NCBI GenBank assembly: GCA_020831775.1
Contig: JAFIFZ010000050.1
Location: 1 to 63,638, forward strand
From: Phycisphaerales bacterium
GTDB taxonomy: Bacteria; Planctomycetota; Phycisphaerae; Phycisphaerales; UBA1924
Direction of reading: 5' to 3'
Length of the DNA stretch: 63,638 bases
The translations under genes and the position numbers were made by a program. Within the stretch, counting starts at the first letter, position 1, and every line of letters starts with the position of its first letter. This document shows positions 45,711 through 55,341 of this stretch, piece by piece. The notes beneath the pieces were generated by a model. It was given only the letters and a program-made list of their open reading frames with translations, searched no databases and was not told the DNA's origin.

Positions 45711-48700
45711 TCAGGCCTTGGGGGCGTGGTTTGGTGTGACGATCGGCTTGTAGGGGCGGCCGAGGAGTCGGCGCAGGCCGTGGCCCATGTCCAGCACGAG
45801 GCTGAAGAGCATGGGGACGAGGATGAGCGTGAAGAAGGCGGCGCAGAGGAGGCCCCCCACCACGACCGAGCCCAGACCCCGGTACATCTCGCTGCCGGCG
45901 CCGGGCATGAGCACCAGCGGGAGCATCCCGCCGACGCTGGTGAGCACGGACATGAAGATGGGGCGGATGCGTGAGTTAACGGCGAGGGCGATCGCCCGCT
46001 TCTCGTCGGACTCACCGTCGCGCATGAAATTGAGCGACTGGTGGACGATCAAGATGGCGTTGTTCACCACGACGCCGATGAGAATGAAGAAGCCGAGCAT
46101 CGTGAGGACATCGAGCTGCTGCGGCGCGAGCGTCGGGTTGCGCATCGAGGTCTCGTGCACGATCTTGAGGCCGACAAACCCGCCGACGACCGCCAGCGGC
46201 ACGCTGAACATGATGACGAACGGGTAGATGAAGCTCTCAAAGAGGGCGCTCATCAGCAGATAAGTGACCAGCAGGGCCCAGACGAAGCGTGCGGTTGCGA
46301 GCTGGGGCTGGGTGGCGACGAGGAAGCCGAGGATCGCCAGCACGAAGAAGAGCAGGATCGCGCCGGCGCCGCCGTAGGCGAACGAGGCGTCCTTGCGCCG
46401 GACGGTTCTGAACACGCCGAGCCCGGCGAGCGCGAGCCCGACAATCGCGAGCACCGCCGAAGCGGCGATGATCAGACGAGAGACAATGGGCAGCCCGGAG
46501 TCTCGGGCCGAGCGGGGCTTGCCGAAGAGGGCGTTGCGGACCTCGTCGAGCTTTGCGGCGGTGCCGTCAAGGTGGACGCGCATCGAGCGGTCGAGCAGAC
46601 CGGCCTCGCGTGCGCCCGCGATGGCGCCGGAGATGATCTCGGCCTCGATGACCTCGAGCGCCGCGCCGTCGGGGGGCGTGACGCGGACGGTCACGCTCGG
46701 CAGTTCCTCGATGCGCTGGATCTCCTGCGGGGCCAAGGCTGGCAGGAGCGAAGCGACCGCGTCGACGGGCACCACCCGCCCGGCGGGCGTGGTGATCTGG
46801 ATGTCGGCGAGTTGCTCCTTGTAGTCGAGGCGGTCGCCCTTGGGAACCAGGAGCAGGTCGATGTTTTCGCCCGAGTAGCGGTAGTCATCGACGAACGCGC
46901 CGTCGAAGAGGGCTCTGATGGCGACGCCGACATCGCTGGTGCGCAGGCCGAGGCGCCGCCCGTGGTTGTTCAGGCGGACCTGGAGCTCCTGCTGCTGGAG
47001 GTTGAAGTTGGCCGGGTCGGGGCGGACGCGGTCGTAGCCGTACCTGCCGGCGAGCTCGTTGAAGATGAAGTTTGCGGCGTCGCGGACGCGGTCGAGTTCG
47101 GGCCCTGAGATCTGGACATCGATGGTGTTGCCGCCGCCGGCACCCATGCCGAAGATGGAGGTCTGGCGTGCGCCGCCGAAGGCGTCGGGGATGCCCGACA
47201 TCGACAGCGTGAGGAGCTGGCCGACGGGGATGACGACCTGATCGATCTGGCTGGTGGCGCCGATGAACATCCCGCCCTGGAACGCGCCGATGAAGAAGTT
47301 GTCGACCGGGACGGGGTCGAACGGGGGCGGAGGCGGATCGCCGAAGCGATGGATTGGCGGGAGGGCGGCGACGGAGGCGGGGTCGTCGACGCGGGCCTCT
47401 GCGTAAGGCTTGATCTCGCGCTCGATGCGTCGGGCGATATCGAGCTGCTGGTCGATCGAGTAGCCGGGAGGAATCAGGAGCCCGCCGAAGACGAGGTTGC
47501 GGTTGCCCGCGGGCAGGTAGTCCAACGGAGGCATCAGGCGGAGCGCGCCAATAACGCTGACGAGCATGAGCACGACGACGATCGCCGGGCGGATGGTCCA
47601 CCCCCGCCACGACCGCATGACCCAGATCGCAAGGACAGTGACCTTGTCGCTCATGCGCGAGAGGAAGGGCGCGAGGCCGAAGAGCGATTCGAAGCGGTCG
47701 CGGATGGGCCCGAACCTTCCGCCCGCGTGCTCGCCTGGCGTCCTGACGGCAGGGAGCCAGCGCGAGAGGGCCGCGGGGATGACGGTGATCGAGACGATGA
47801 GCGAGAGGGAGACGGCCGCGACCACGGCGAGCGAGATGTCCCTGAAGAGCTGGCCCGCCTCCTCTTGGATGGTCAGCACGGGGATGAAGACGGCGATGGT
47901 GGTGAGCGTCGAGGCGAGCACGGCACCCCAGACCTCGCGACCGCCCTTGTAGGCGGCCTCCATCGGGGCCATGCCCTCCTGACGCTTGCGGAAGATGTTC
48001 TCCAGCACGACGATCGCGTTGTCGACCACCATGCCGACGGCGAACGCGAGCCCCGCGAGCGAGATTACATTGAGCGTCCGTCCGAAGGCGAGCATCACGA
48101 GGAAGGTCGCGATGATCGAGATCGGGATCGACATCACGATCACGCCGGTGGTGACGAACGAGCGGAGGAAGACCAGCAGCACGATCGCGGCCAGCGTGCC
48201 GCCGATGATGAGGTTGGTGGTGACGAGGTTGATCGCCGAATCGATGTAGATGGTCTCGTCGTAGACCTGGCGGAGGCGGAGATGGGGCCCGACCTCTCGG
48301 TGGATGCCCGGGAGGAAGTCCTCGCGGACCTCGTCGAGGCGATCGCGGAGGTCGTCCATGACATCAACGACATTGGCGCCGGACTGGCGGATGACATTGA
48401 TCGCCAGCGCGGGCGTGCCGAGCGAACGGACGAAGCCTCGGCGTTTCTCGTAGCCGAGCTCGACCTCGCCGATGTCTTTGACGAAGACGGGGCGGCCGTC
48501 GCGGTAGGCGACGACGGTTTCGAGGACCTCGTCGGGCGACTCGAACTGGCCGACGACACGGACGCGGACATCCCGCTTGCCCTCGGCAATCGCGCCGGCG
48601 GAGATGTTGATGTTTTCGGCGCGGAGGGCCGCGGCGATGTCGTCGTAGGTCAGGCTCCGCTGGGCCATCAGCGTGGGGTCGAGCTGGACGCGGAGCTCGC

Positions 48701-49268
48701 GGGCCCGCCCGCCGTAGACATTGACCTCGGCGACGCCGTCGATGCGTTCGAGGAAAGGCTTGACGCGCTTCTCGACGGGGTCGAAGAGGATCGAGATATC
48801 GAAGTCGGGGAACCGCTCTTCGACCGCGGGGTCGAGGTCGAGGATGATCCAGGCGATGGCGTTTTCGGCGTCGCCCTCTGCGGCCTTGATCGTCGGCTCG
48901 TTCGCGTCGGGGGGCGAGGAAGGGACCTGCCTCAGGCGGTCGGAGACCTCCTGCAGGGCGCGGTTGATGTCGGTGCCGATGTAGAACTCGAGGGTGACCT
49001 CGGCCGAGCCCTCGCGCGTGATCGATCGCATGGTGCGGAGGTTGCTGACATTCTTCAGCCGCTCTTCCTGCTCACGCGTGATCTCGTCGATGATCTCCTG
49101 CGGGCTGCGTCCGGGCCAGGCAGTGGTGATGGTGACGACGGGGCGGTCGACCGTCGGCGTGAGCTGGATTGGGATCTCGCCCAGGCCGATCAGGCCGAAC
49201 ATGACGACGAGGATGACGCCGACGGTGACCCCCACCGGCTTGGCGATCGCGAGTTTGACGATGTCCAT
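45711..49268 (-). CDS. RND efflux pump inner-membrane transporter with an extra two-helix insert
   Basis: This is an 1185-residue AcrB/CzcA-superfamily proton-driven exporter. Standard features are an N-terminal helix, paired periplasmic porter loops, and the G-M-V-V-D-N-A-I-V-V-L-E-N motif in the first membrane block, mirrored by G-V-V-V-N-N-A-I-L-I-V in the second. The Asp in V-D-N is consistent with proton relay. It is ~150 residues longer than AcrB. Part of the excess is an insert at residues ~915-990 carrying two additional hydrophobic helices just before the second membrane block. Its start is 3 bp past the stop of the adaptor gene, so the two form an operon. No outer-membrane factor gene is adjacent. 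The substrate is unknown. Confidence 0.93.
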   Translation of the reverse strand: MDIVKLAIAKPVGVTVGVILVVMFGLIGLGEIPIQLTPTVDRPVVTITTAWPGRSPQEIIDEITREQEERLKNVSNLRTMRSITREGSAEVTLEFYIGTDINRALQEVSDRLRQVPSSPPDANEPTIKAAEGDAENAIAWIILDLDPAVEERFPDFDISILFDPVEKRVKPFLERIDGVAEVNVYGGRARELRVQLDPTLMAQRSLTYDDIAAALRAENINISAGAIAEGKRDVRVRVVGQFESPDEVLETVVAYRDGRPVFVKDIGEVELGYEKRRGFVRSLGTPALAINVIRQSGANVVDVMDDLRDRLDEVREDFLPGIHREVGPHLRLRQVYDETIYIDSAINLVTTNLIIGGTLAAIVLLVFLRSFVTTGVIVMSIPISIIATFLVMLAFGRTLNVISLAGLAFAVGMVVDNAIVVLENIFRKRQEGMAPMEAAYKGGREVWGAVLASTLTTIAVFIPVLTIQEEAGQLFRDISLAVVAAVSLSLIVSITVIPAALSRWLPAVRTPGEHAGGRFGPIRDRFESLFGLAPFLSRMSDKVTVLAIWVMRSWRGWTIRPAIVVVLMLVSVIGALRLMPPLDYLPAGNRNLVFGGLLIPPGYSIDQQLDIARRIEREIKPYAEARVDDPASVAALPPIHRFGDPPPPPFDPVPVDNFFIGAFQGGMFIGATSQIDQVVIPVGQLLTLSMSGIPDAFGGARQTSIFGMGAGGGNTIDVQISGPELDRVRDAANFIFNELAGRYGYDRVRPDPANFNLQQQELQVRLNNHGRRLGLRTSDVGVAIRALFDGAFVDDYRYSGENIDLLLVPKGDRLDYKEQLADIQITTPAGRVVPVDAVASLLPALAPQEIQRIEELPSVTVRVTPPDGAALEVIEAEIISGAIAGAREAGLLDRSMRVHLDGTAAKLDEVRNALFGKPRSARDSGLPIVSRLIIAASAVLAIVGLALAGLGVFRTVRRKDASFAYGGAGAILLFFVLAILGFLVATQPQLATARFVWALLVTYLLMSALFESFIYPFVIMFSVPLAVVGGFVGLKIVHETSMRNPTLAPQQLDVLTMLGFFILIGVVVNNAILIVHQSLNFMRDGESDEKRAIALAVNSRIRPIFMSVLTSVGGMLPLVLMPGAGSEMYRGLGSVVVGGLLCAAFFTLILVPMLFSLVLDMGHGLRRLLGRPYKPIVTPNHAPKA

Positions 49269-49271
49269 GGG

Positions 49272-50462
49272 TCAGGCGCCCTCCCCCGGGGTCTGCGTGC
49301 CCGGCCGATCTTCACCCGCAGCGCGGACCGGCTGGGTGGGGAAGAGACGCTCGTTGCCCTCGATGATCGCCTGCACGCCCGGGCCGAGCTCGGGGTGGGG
49401 ACCGATGACGACGCGGTCGCCGACGCCGTAGCGGCTGCGGATGCGGACGGGCATTGCCTGCCCGCCAGCGTTGATGTAGATGTACTCTCCGGCGTCGTCG
49501 CGGAGGATGGCGTCCTTGTGGATGGTGAGCTCCTCGCCTCGTGAGCCGGTGGGGATAAGGCCGATGACGCTCATGCCGGGCTTGGCCCGCTGGCCCGTGT
49601 TGTCGAAGACGACGCGGACGGGGAAAAGGCGGCTGAGCGGATCGACATCCGGCACGACAGCCGTGATCGGCAGTGTGATTTCGTGGGGCTCGACCTTCTC
49701 GGGGTCTTCGGGGTCGGGCCGGTCCAGGGCGGGGATGCGGATGCGGACGCGGACCTCGGGGTCTCGGATGCGGTCGACGAGGGCCTCGGGGACATCGATC
49801 CGGGCCTCGACCAGGTCGAGGCTGACGAGCTCGACCACAGGCTCGCCCCGGTTGAGCCAGCGTCCGACCTCTGTCTCTTTGCGGGCGACGACGCCGTCGA
49901 ACGGGGCGCGGATGGTGAACCGCTCCAGGCGTTGGGCGGCGTCCTCGGCCCGCTTGCGCACCGCCTCGGCGTCGGCCTCGGCCTGGGCGAGCTGGGCCTC
50001 GTAGATACTCACGCGGGTGCTTGCCTGGTCGAACTCGACATCGGAGGTGGCGCCGCTGCGCCGGCCCTCCTCGAAGCGGAGCAGGTCGCGACGGGCCCGC
50101 TCCAGGTCGGCGCGGCGTTCGGCGACGAGCCCCTCCCGGGCCTTGGCGTCAGCCGCGGCTCGGTCGCGCTCCAGCGTCGCAAAGACGGGGTCGAGACGGG
50201 CGATCACGCGTCCGGCGGGGATCTCGTCGCCCTCGTCGGCGTTGACCTCCAGCACATGGCCCTCTTCCTGAGCGGCGATCAGCGAGCGGCGGAGGGAGCG
50301 GACATCGCCCGAGACCTGCCTCCAGCGGTCGACGCGTTCGAGGCGGACCTCGTCGACGCGGACCAGCGCGGCGGGCTGGGCGTAGCTCAGGGTGGGAGCG
50401 AGCGAGAAAAACAGACAGGCGACCGCGAAAGCGGCCCCCCGGGCGGCGTCCACAAGAGACAT
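49272..50462 (-). CDS. RND efflux periplasmic adaptor subunit
   Basis: This is a 396-residue membrane-fusion protein that links the inner-membrane pump to an outer-membrane channel. The ATG at 50462 has GGGGAGG 6 nt upstream and opens a signal peptide ending S-Y-A-Q-P, which supports it over the in-frame ATG at 50534. The lipoyl half-motif (H-V-L-E-V-N-A-D-E-G-D-E-I-P-A-G) and its partner (I-R-A-P-F-D-G-V-V-A-R) flank an alpha-hairpin with heptad repeats. No lipobox is present. It is cotranscribed with the pump gene downstream. Confidence 0.92.
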   Translation of the reverse strand: MSLVDAARGAAFAVACLFFSLAPTLSYAQPAALVRVDEVRLERVDRWRQVSGDVRSLRRSLIAAQEEGHVLEVNADEGDEIPAGRVIARLDPVFATLERDRAAADAKAREGLVAERRADLERARRDLLRFEEGRRSGATSDVEFDQASTRVSIYEAQLAQAEADAEAVRKRAEDAAQRLERFTIRAPFDGVVARKETEVGRWLNRGEPVVELVSLDLVEARIDVPEALVDRIRDPEVRVRIRIPALDRPDPEDPEKVEPHEITLPITAVVPDVDPLSRLFPVRVVFDNTGQRAKPGMSVIGLIPTGSRGEELTIHKDAILRDDAGEYIYINAGGQAMPVRIRSRYGVGDRVVIGPHPELGPGVQAIIEGNERLFPTQPVRAAGEDRPGTQTPGEGA

Positions 50463-50608
50463 CCGAACCTCCCCCCGGCCGGAGCCGGGCGATACCCCCG
50501 TGATGTGTATCGGTATCGAGTGCTGCCGCGGCACCCCTCGTCCGGGTCTGGCCCGGGCGGAAACGGGAAGATGCTAGGCAGAGATTCTGCCCGGACAAAC
50601 CCCTTCGT

Positions 50609-50905
50609 TCAGCCGCCGATCATGACATTGGGGGCCCCGGCGACGATCGAGCCGCCGTGGGCGGTGGTGTCACCCATGCGTGCGGCGGGCATGAAGCCGA
50701 TCATGACCGTCGCCGAGCCCTTGACGATCGCGTCGGGCGGGCCGACGCAGACGCAGGTGTCGCCGACCCTCGCGGCGGGCATGAAGCCGATGAGGACATT
50801 GGGAGCACCCTTGATGATCGGCCCGCCGACATGCGGGATCGGGGGCGTGCCGGGCGTCTGCATCGGGCAGGTGTGCATGTCGGTGATTCGTGCTGCGGGG
50901 GGCAT
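50609..50905 (-). CDS. PAAR-domain spike-tip protein of the type VI system
   Basis: This 98-residue PAAR protein caps the VgrG spike and sharpens it for membrane penetration. The start M-P-P-A-A-R-I-T-D-M-H-T-C-P has PPAAR and the zinc-type His/Cys pattern. Two internal G-F-M-P-A-A-R-x-G-D-T repeats make it a near-classic PAAR of the longer kind. It has no C-terminal extension, so it carries no fused effector. It is the last gene of the cluster. CGGAG lies 5 nt before the ATG. Confidence 0.9.
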   Translation of the reverse strand: MPPAARITDMHTCPMQTPGTPPIPHVGGPIIKGAPNVLIGFMPAARVGDTCVCVGPPDAIVKGSATVMIGFMPAARMGDTTAHGGSIVAGAPNVMIGG

Positions 50906-50931
50906 GGGGGCTCCGTGTGTGCTGTCGGCGC

Positions 50932-51708
50932 TCAGCGAACGACCTTCCACTGTCCGTCCACCTTCGCTGCGTAGACCATCTGGGTATAGGTGTACCGGTC
51001 TCCGGAAACTTTGATCAACCGCATGTCGTTGCTGTAGATGAGCTGCACGACGCGGTTGTCGCAGATCAGGCGGAGGTTCAGCTTCGCCGGTTCCAGATCG
51101 CGCACCGAAGCGTTGTCCTGCGAGGTGATCATCCTGAATTGCTCGACCGCGGAGGCGCGGATCGCCTGCGGTTCGATCTCGTAGGCGAGGCAATAGTCAT
51201 CGAGCTTGTAGCGGAGCATCTCGTAGATCCGGTCGGGATCCCCGCTCTTGAAGGCGGTGACGAGATGATCGGCGAGCGCACGGACGAGGGCGGTATCTTC
51301 GGCGCTGAGCTTTTCGAACCGTTCCGCCTCCTCCCACAGCCGCACGGCGGGGACGGGCCTGTCGAACTCGACGGGCGCGCTGAACGGGAATGGATAGACC
51401 TCCGGCGTCTGCAGAGGCCAGCGGAAACTGGCGAGCGTCGCCGCCGCCTCGCCGGTCTGCGAAGCGGGATCGACGCGGAAACAGGAGGCCTCCAGCGATG
51501 CGGCGCCGCGTTCGAAGGGTTCACCTGTTTCCGGCGCTGTGAGCAGCGCGGTGAACTTGTTGTCGAAGTCGGGGATGATCCACTCGTTGACGGGCAACGC
51601 GACCTTGATCCCGAGGCCGATCGGATCGGCGACAACGGGGGCGTCGTTGAGCCCGACAAGCGATCCAACCTTTTCGCTATCGACCCTGACCTTGTAGACC
51701 GTCGGCAT
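50932..51708 (-). CDS. unknown protein encoded between vgrG and PAAR genes
   Basis: This is a 258-residue soluble protein with no signal peptide and no family that I recognise. AGGAG lies 9 nt before the ATG, which is 39 bp past the vgrG stop. The N-terminal half (M-P-T-V-Y-K-V-R-V-D) looks beta-rich. The C-terminal half has a helical stretch (A-L-A-D-H-L-V-T-A-F-K-S-G-D-P-D-R-I-Y-E-M) and ends in beta strands (M-V-Y-A-A-K-V-D-G-Q-W-K-V-V-R), a layout that recalls NTF2-like folds. Position suggests either an immunity protein for the VgrG C-terminal domain or a loading adaptor; neither is shown. Confidence 0.8.
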   Translation of the reverse strand: MPTVYKVRVDSEKVGSLVGLNDAPVVADPIGLGIKVALPVNEWIIPDFDNKFTALLTAPETGEPFERGAASLEASCFRVDPASQTGEAAATLASFRWPLQTPEVYPFPFSAPVEFDRPVPAVRLWEEAERFEKLSAEDTALVRALADHLVTAFKSGDPDRIYEMLRYKLDDYCLAYEIEPQAIRASAVEQFRMITSQDNASVRDLEPAKLNLRLICDNRVVQLIYSNDMRLIKVSGDRYTYTQMVYAAKVDGQWKVVR

Positions 51709-51747
51709 TGTGCGCAGCTCCTATAAGAAACAACGAAAGGGCGGATT

Positions 51748-54700
51748 CTACGGCTTGTTCGAGTCGCCGAACAGCACGAACTCGTCTGTGCCGCCGAGTT
51801 TCTTCGGGTCGAGCATGACCCACTCGGAGCCGCGCTCCGCCTTGAAGTCATCGTCGAACTCTTCTTCATTACCCTTCTGACCGGTGGGGTTCTCCTGCAT
51901 CTCACCGGTGGCGAAGTACATCTTGTAGTAGAGCGTGAGGCCCTTGAAATGCGCCTCGATCTTCATCGTCACGCCCGCCGATGTCCACTCGATCGGGATC
52001 GGGAACTCGAAGGGCGCCTTGCCTCCACCGACGATGCCGACCGAGACGAGCCAAGACTCGTACTTGGCGCCCATCTCGACGAGCACCTGGACCTGGCCCT
52101 TCGGCGTGATCGAGCCCTTGTAGCTGTCGGGCCCGTCCTTCTCGATCGTCCCTTCGATCGCCAGGCCGCCGGTGATCTCCAGCGCGATGAAGATCTGCGG
52201 CCCGTAGCTCGTGATCGCGGGGGGGATCGCGACCGCCTGGCCGAGGATCTGCAGCACATCGCCTGTTACGCGGCCCGAGAGTTCAAGAAACGGATCGAAC
52301 GCGGCGGTCACAGACCCCGCGAAGAATGCCTGCCAGTCATCGGCTTCTTTCCACCCCCAGCTGCCCGTGAACTTGCCGACAAGCATCTTGGTCTTGATCG
52401 ACCACAGATCGCCCGCGATCGACTTGACCCACTGCGAGATCTTGTCGGTGACGGCGCTGACCGCCTTGGAGAGCCGTTCGGTCTCGACGGTGAGCTCGTA
52501 CTGCTGGCTGGGGAAACTCTCGACTCGGATGGTCTGGAACATCTCGTCGCAACCCCGACCGTGGATGTAGTACACATCGGGCGAGGCCTTTGACGGCCAG
52601 AGTTCGTCGTTCGACGGGGGACGGATCTTCTCCTTCAGGCTCGGCTTACCCTGCCAGTCCGTTGGCGTCGAACTGCGGCTGACAGAGATCTCACGCTTGC
52701 CCTTCGATGAATCGTCCTGCGCGATCACCTTGATCTCGATCTCGTCATCACCGCCGGTCTTACGCTGCCCGCCGATTTTGACATACTCGCCGACGGATCT
52801 GCTGAAGGCCTCGACCGTCGAAGCGCTCGCGACGATCTGGAGCACATTGCCCGGGCCGGGCTTGCGCTGGGTCGGCCCCGAGTCTCCCTTCTCGGGGTCG
52901 ACGACCGTGAGTTCCTTGATTCCGCAGGGCTTCTCCGACTCGGCCAAAGGAACCTTCGACGGGTCGTCCGGCTGCTTGCCGGGCTGACCGGGAACCGGGA
53001 GCGGGACAGGCGGCGGAATCGGCTTGGACTTGGGCGGGTTCTTCGGCTTGACCGACCGCTTCTTGTTCGATCGACCGCCCCCGGGCCCGGCCTTTGAGAC
53101 CTTGCCTGGCTGGCCGTCGTCGGCGATCAGCGCCGTCAGCGGCTCGGTGATCTCGAAGTCCTCGGCGTCGTCTGCCGAAGCGGGGTCGGACGCGGCCTGC
53201 CCGGAGCCGGCGGCGCCGCCGGAGTTGATCTTGACCATCGGGCCGACGATGTCGACGCCGGCGGGGCCGATGGCGATGAACGAGCCGCCGCACTTGATGG
53301 TGACGCCCACGCCCCCTTCGACGACGGTGTTCATGCCGCCCTTGAGGGTGGCGTTCATCCCGCCTTCGAGGTTGAGGTTCATGCCACCCTTGGCGTGCAG
53401 GTGCATCGCCGCGCCGAGCTTGAGGTCGTCGCCGGACTTGATGTCGACGCCGCCCGAGCCCTCGGCGAGAAACTTGTCGGTCTTGAGGCTGATCTTCTCC
53501 TCGGTCGCGACGATCAGGACCTTGGCGTTGAGGCTGTCGGTCTCGGCGACCTTGGTCGTCCGGTTCTCCTGCAGATCGAAGAAGGCGTCCTTCTCGATCG
53601 TCTGGTGGCGCTCGCCCTTGAGCGTGTCGTAGTAGTCGTTCTCGATGATGCGGTTGGTGTTGTTGCGGACGAGGATGTTGTGATCGCCGCCGCGTTTGCC
53701 GTCTTTCTCCCAGCCGATGCGGATCTCTCGGCTTGCGTAGTTGGTCTCACGGAACTGGCCCCTGATCCTGAAATCCATGCGTTTCTGCGCGTGGATCCAG
53801 ATCATCTCCGAATCGGCCTTGTCCTCGAAGCGCAGCTCGTTGAAGCCCTCGCCCCCCTTGGAGCTGCTGGTCTTGATCGCCGAGATCGTCGCGAACTGGC
53901 GCGGGTCGTAGGGCGGCTTGTTCTCGGAGTTGTAGACGCGGCCGGTGATGATCGGGCGGTCCGGGTCGCCGTCGATGAAGTCGACGATCACCTCCTGCCC
54001 GATCCTCGGCCAGAACTGGGCGCCCCAGCCCTTGCCCGCCCACTGCTGCGCGACGCGGAGCCAGCACGACGAGTTCTCGTCGGACTTGCCGTCGCGGTCC
54101 CAGTGGAACTGCACCTTGACGCGACCGTGCTCGTCGAGGTAGAGCTCCTCGCCCGATGGCCCTGTGACGATCGCCGTCTGCGGGCCCGCAACGCGGGGCT
54201 TGGGCGTGGTCTGCGGCGTCCTGTAGGGAGTCTCCGCCGGGATCGCGGTGAACTTCACGCTCCAGAGCGGGCCTTCGGCCTGGGCGATCGGGCCCGAGGC
54301 GCGGCTGTTGAGCCCGGGCACATTGAACTCGTACGAGCACGAGGTGACGAGGTACTTGCCCTGGTATGAAGAGGCGACCAGCTTGCCGTCGGGTTTGAAG
54401 GTGAAGGTGCGTCCGGGCTCGAGCTTCACATTGTCGGCGACGCCGTGGATGAGGGTCTGCCCCGCCCTGATCGCTTCGAGAACGATGCGGGCGTACTCGC
54501 CGCCTTCCTGCTCGTTCTTGAACTTGCCCGGGAAGGCGAAGCGTTCGAAATCGCCCAGCGCGTGCGGCGCGCTGGCGACATGCTTGGCGTGCAGCGGGCT
54601 CTGGGGCTGGGTGAAGTTCCAGTCGCGCAGCGCGACCTCGCCGGTCAGCGCGTGGCCCGAGGCCCGCCACTCGCGGATGTGGCCGAGGCTCGCGGAGTCG

Positions 54701-55317
54701 CCGTGCCCGGGGGCGCGGAACTCGATCTCGCCGATGTCTTCAGAGCCGTGCGACTCGGGGCCGTCGAAGAGGTGCAGGGCGTGCTTGCCCCCGTCGTCGT
54801 GGCGGAACGAGAAGTAGACGCCCTGCTTCTCCATCAGGCGGGAGACGAAGTCGAGCGCGGACTCGTTGTACTGGACGATGTACTCGCTGGTGGGGTACGA
54901 GCTGCGCGTCAGCTTGTCTTCCACCCCGCCGATGCCCATGTCGTAGTCGCTCAGCACCGCTTTGGACGCATCGATCGGCGTGACATCCTGGAAGATGCGG
55001 CAGTCCGACGAGCGCGACGCGAACCAGAGCCAGGGCACGATCGTGGCCCGGTACTTCGGCAGGGACTGGTGGCTGCCCGCCTCCTCGATCGACGCGACGA
55101 TGCCAGAGAAGAACCGCTTGGGCTGCTCGCGGAGCGAGAGGCGGACCGAGGCGGACTCGCCGATGAGCTTGTTGAAATCGACGCCGGGATTGACCTTGAT
55201 GAGGTCAGCCTCCCACTGGAAGAGACGCCCGAGCGTCTCGCTCCCGCGGAAGCTGAGCAGGTGCAGGTCTTCGCCGATCTTGATGGCGCCGAACCGGTTT
55301 TCGTCGATCTGTGACAT
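51748..55317 (-). CDS. vgrG: VgrG spike protein with long uncharacterised C-terminal domain
   Basis: This is the trimeric spike of the type VI secretion system, 1189 residues against ~650-750 for a plain VgrG. Residues 1-~380 are the gp27-like base. Residues ~388-460 are the gp5 OB-fold (L-Y-L-D-E-H-G-R-V-K-V-Q-F-H-W-D, W-G-A-Q-F-W-P-R-I-G-Q-E-V). Residues ~470-700 are the beta-helix needle, including repeats of G-G-M-N. A Lys/Pro linker spans ~735-790. Residues ~790-1189 match nothing that I know; they have one Cys in H-G-R-G-C-D-E and a beta-rich end. This region is a candidate effector. GGAG lies 9 nt before the ATG. Confidence 0.95.
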   Translation of the reverse strand: MSQIDENRFGAIKIGEDLHLLSFRGSETLGRLFQWEADLIKVNPGVDFNKLIGESASVRLSLREQPKRFFSGIVASIEEAGSHQSLPKYRATIVPWLWFASRSSDCRIFQDVTPIDASKAVLSDYDMGIGGVEDKLTRSSYPTSEYIVQYNESALDFVSRLMEKQGVYFSFRHDDGGKHALHLFDGPESHGSEDIGEIEFRAPGHGDSASLGHIREWRASGHALTGEVALRDWNFTQPQSPLHAKHVASAPHALGDFERFAFPGKFKNEQEGGEYARIVLEAIRAGQTLIHGVADNVKLEPGRTFTFKPDGKLVASSYQGKYLVTSCSYEFNVPGLNSRASGPIAQAEGPLWSVKFTAIPAETPYRTPQTTPKPRVAGPQTAIVTGPSGEELYLDEHGRVKVQFHWDRDGKSDENSSCWLRVAQQWAGKGWGAQFWPRIGQEVIVDFIDGDPDRPIITGRVYNSENKPPYDPRQFATISAIKTSSSKGGEGFNELRFEDKADSEMIWIHAQKRMDFRIRGQFRETNYASREIRIGWEKDGKRGGDHNILVRNNTNRIIENDYYDTLKGERHQTIEKDAFFDLQENRTTKVAETDSLNAKVLIVATEEKISLKTDKFLAEGSGGVDIKSGDDLKLGAAMHLHAKGGMNLNLEGGMNATLKGGMNTVVEGGVGVTIKCGGSFIAIGPAGVDIVGPMVKINSGGAAGSGQAASDPASADDAEDFEITEPLTALIADDGQPGKVSKAGPGGGRSNKKRSVKPKNPPKSKPIPPPVPLPVPGQPGKQPDDPSKVPLAESEKPCGIKELTVVDPEKGDSGPTQRKPGPGNVLQIVASASTVEAFSRSVGEYVKIGGQRKTGGDDEIEIKVIAQDDSSKGKREISVSRSSTPTDWQGKPSLKEKIRPPSNDELWPSKASPDVYYIHGRGCDEMFQTIRVESFPSQQYELTVETERLSKAVSAVTDKISQWVKSIAGDLWSIKTKMLVGKFTGSWGWKEADDWQAFFAGSVTAAFDPFLELSGRVTGDVLQILGQAVAIPPAITSYGPQIFIALEITGGLAIEGTIEKDGPDSYKGSITPKGQVQVLVEMGAKYESWLVSVGIVGGGKAPFEFPIPIEWTSAGVTMKIEAHFKGLTLYYKMYFATGEMQENPTGQKGNEEEFDDDFKAERGSEWVMLDPKKLGGTDEFVLFGDSNKP

Positions 55318-55341
55318 CCGAGATCGCTCCGTGGCGAGGCT

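Noticed and set aside
47349-49544. A 731-codon plus-strand open frame opposite the RND pump
   Set aside because: Extreme Asp/Gly/Arg/Val composition and no motif; the minus strand carries a complete RND transporter and its adaptor.
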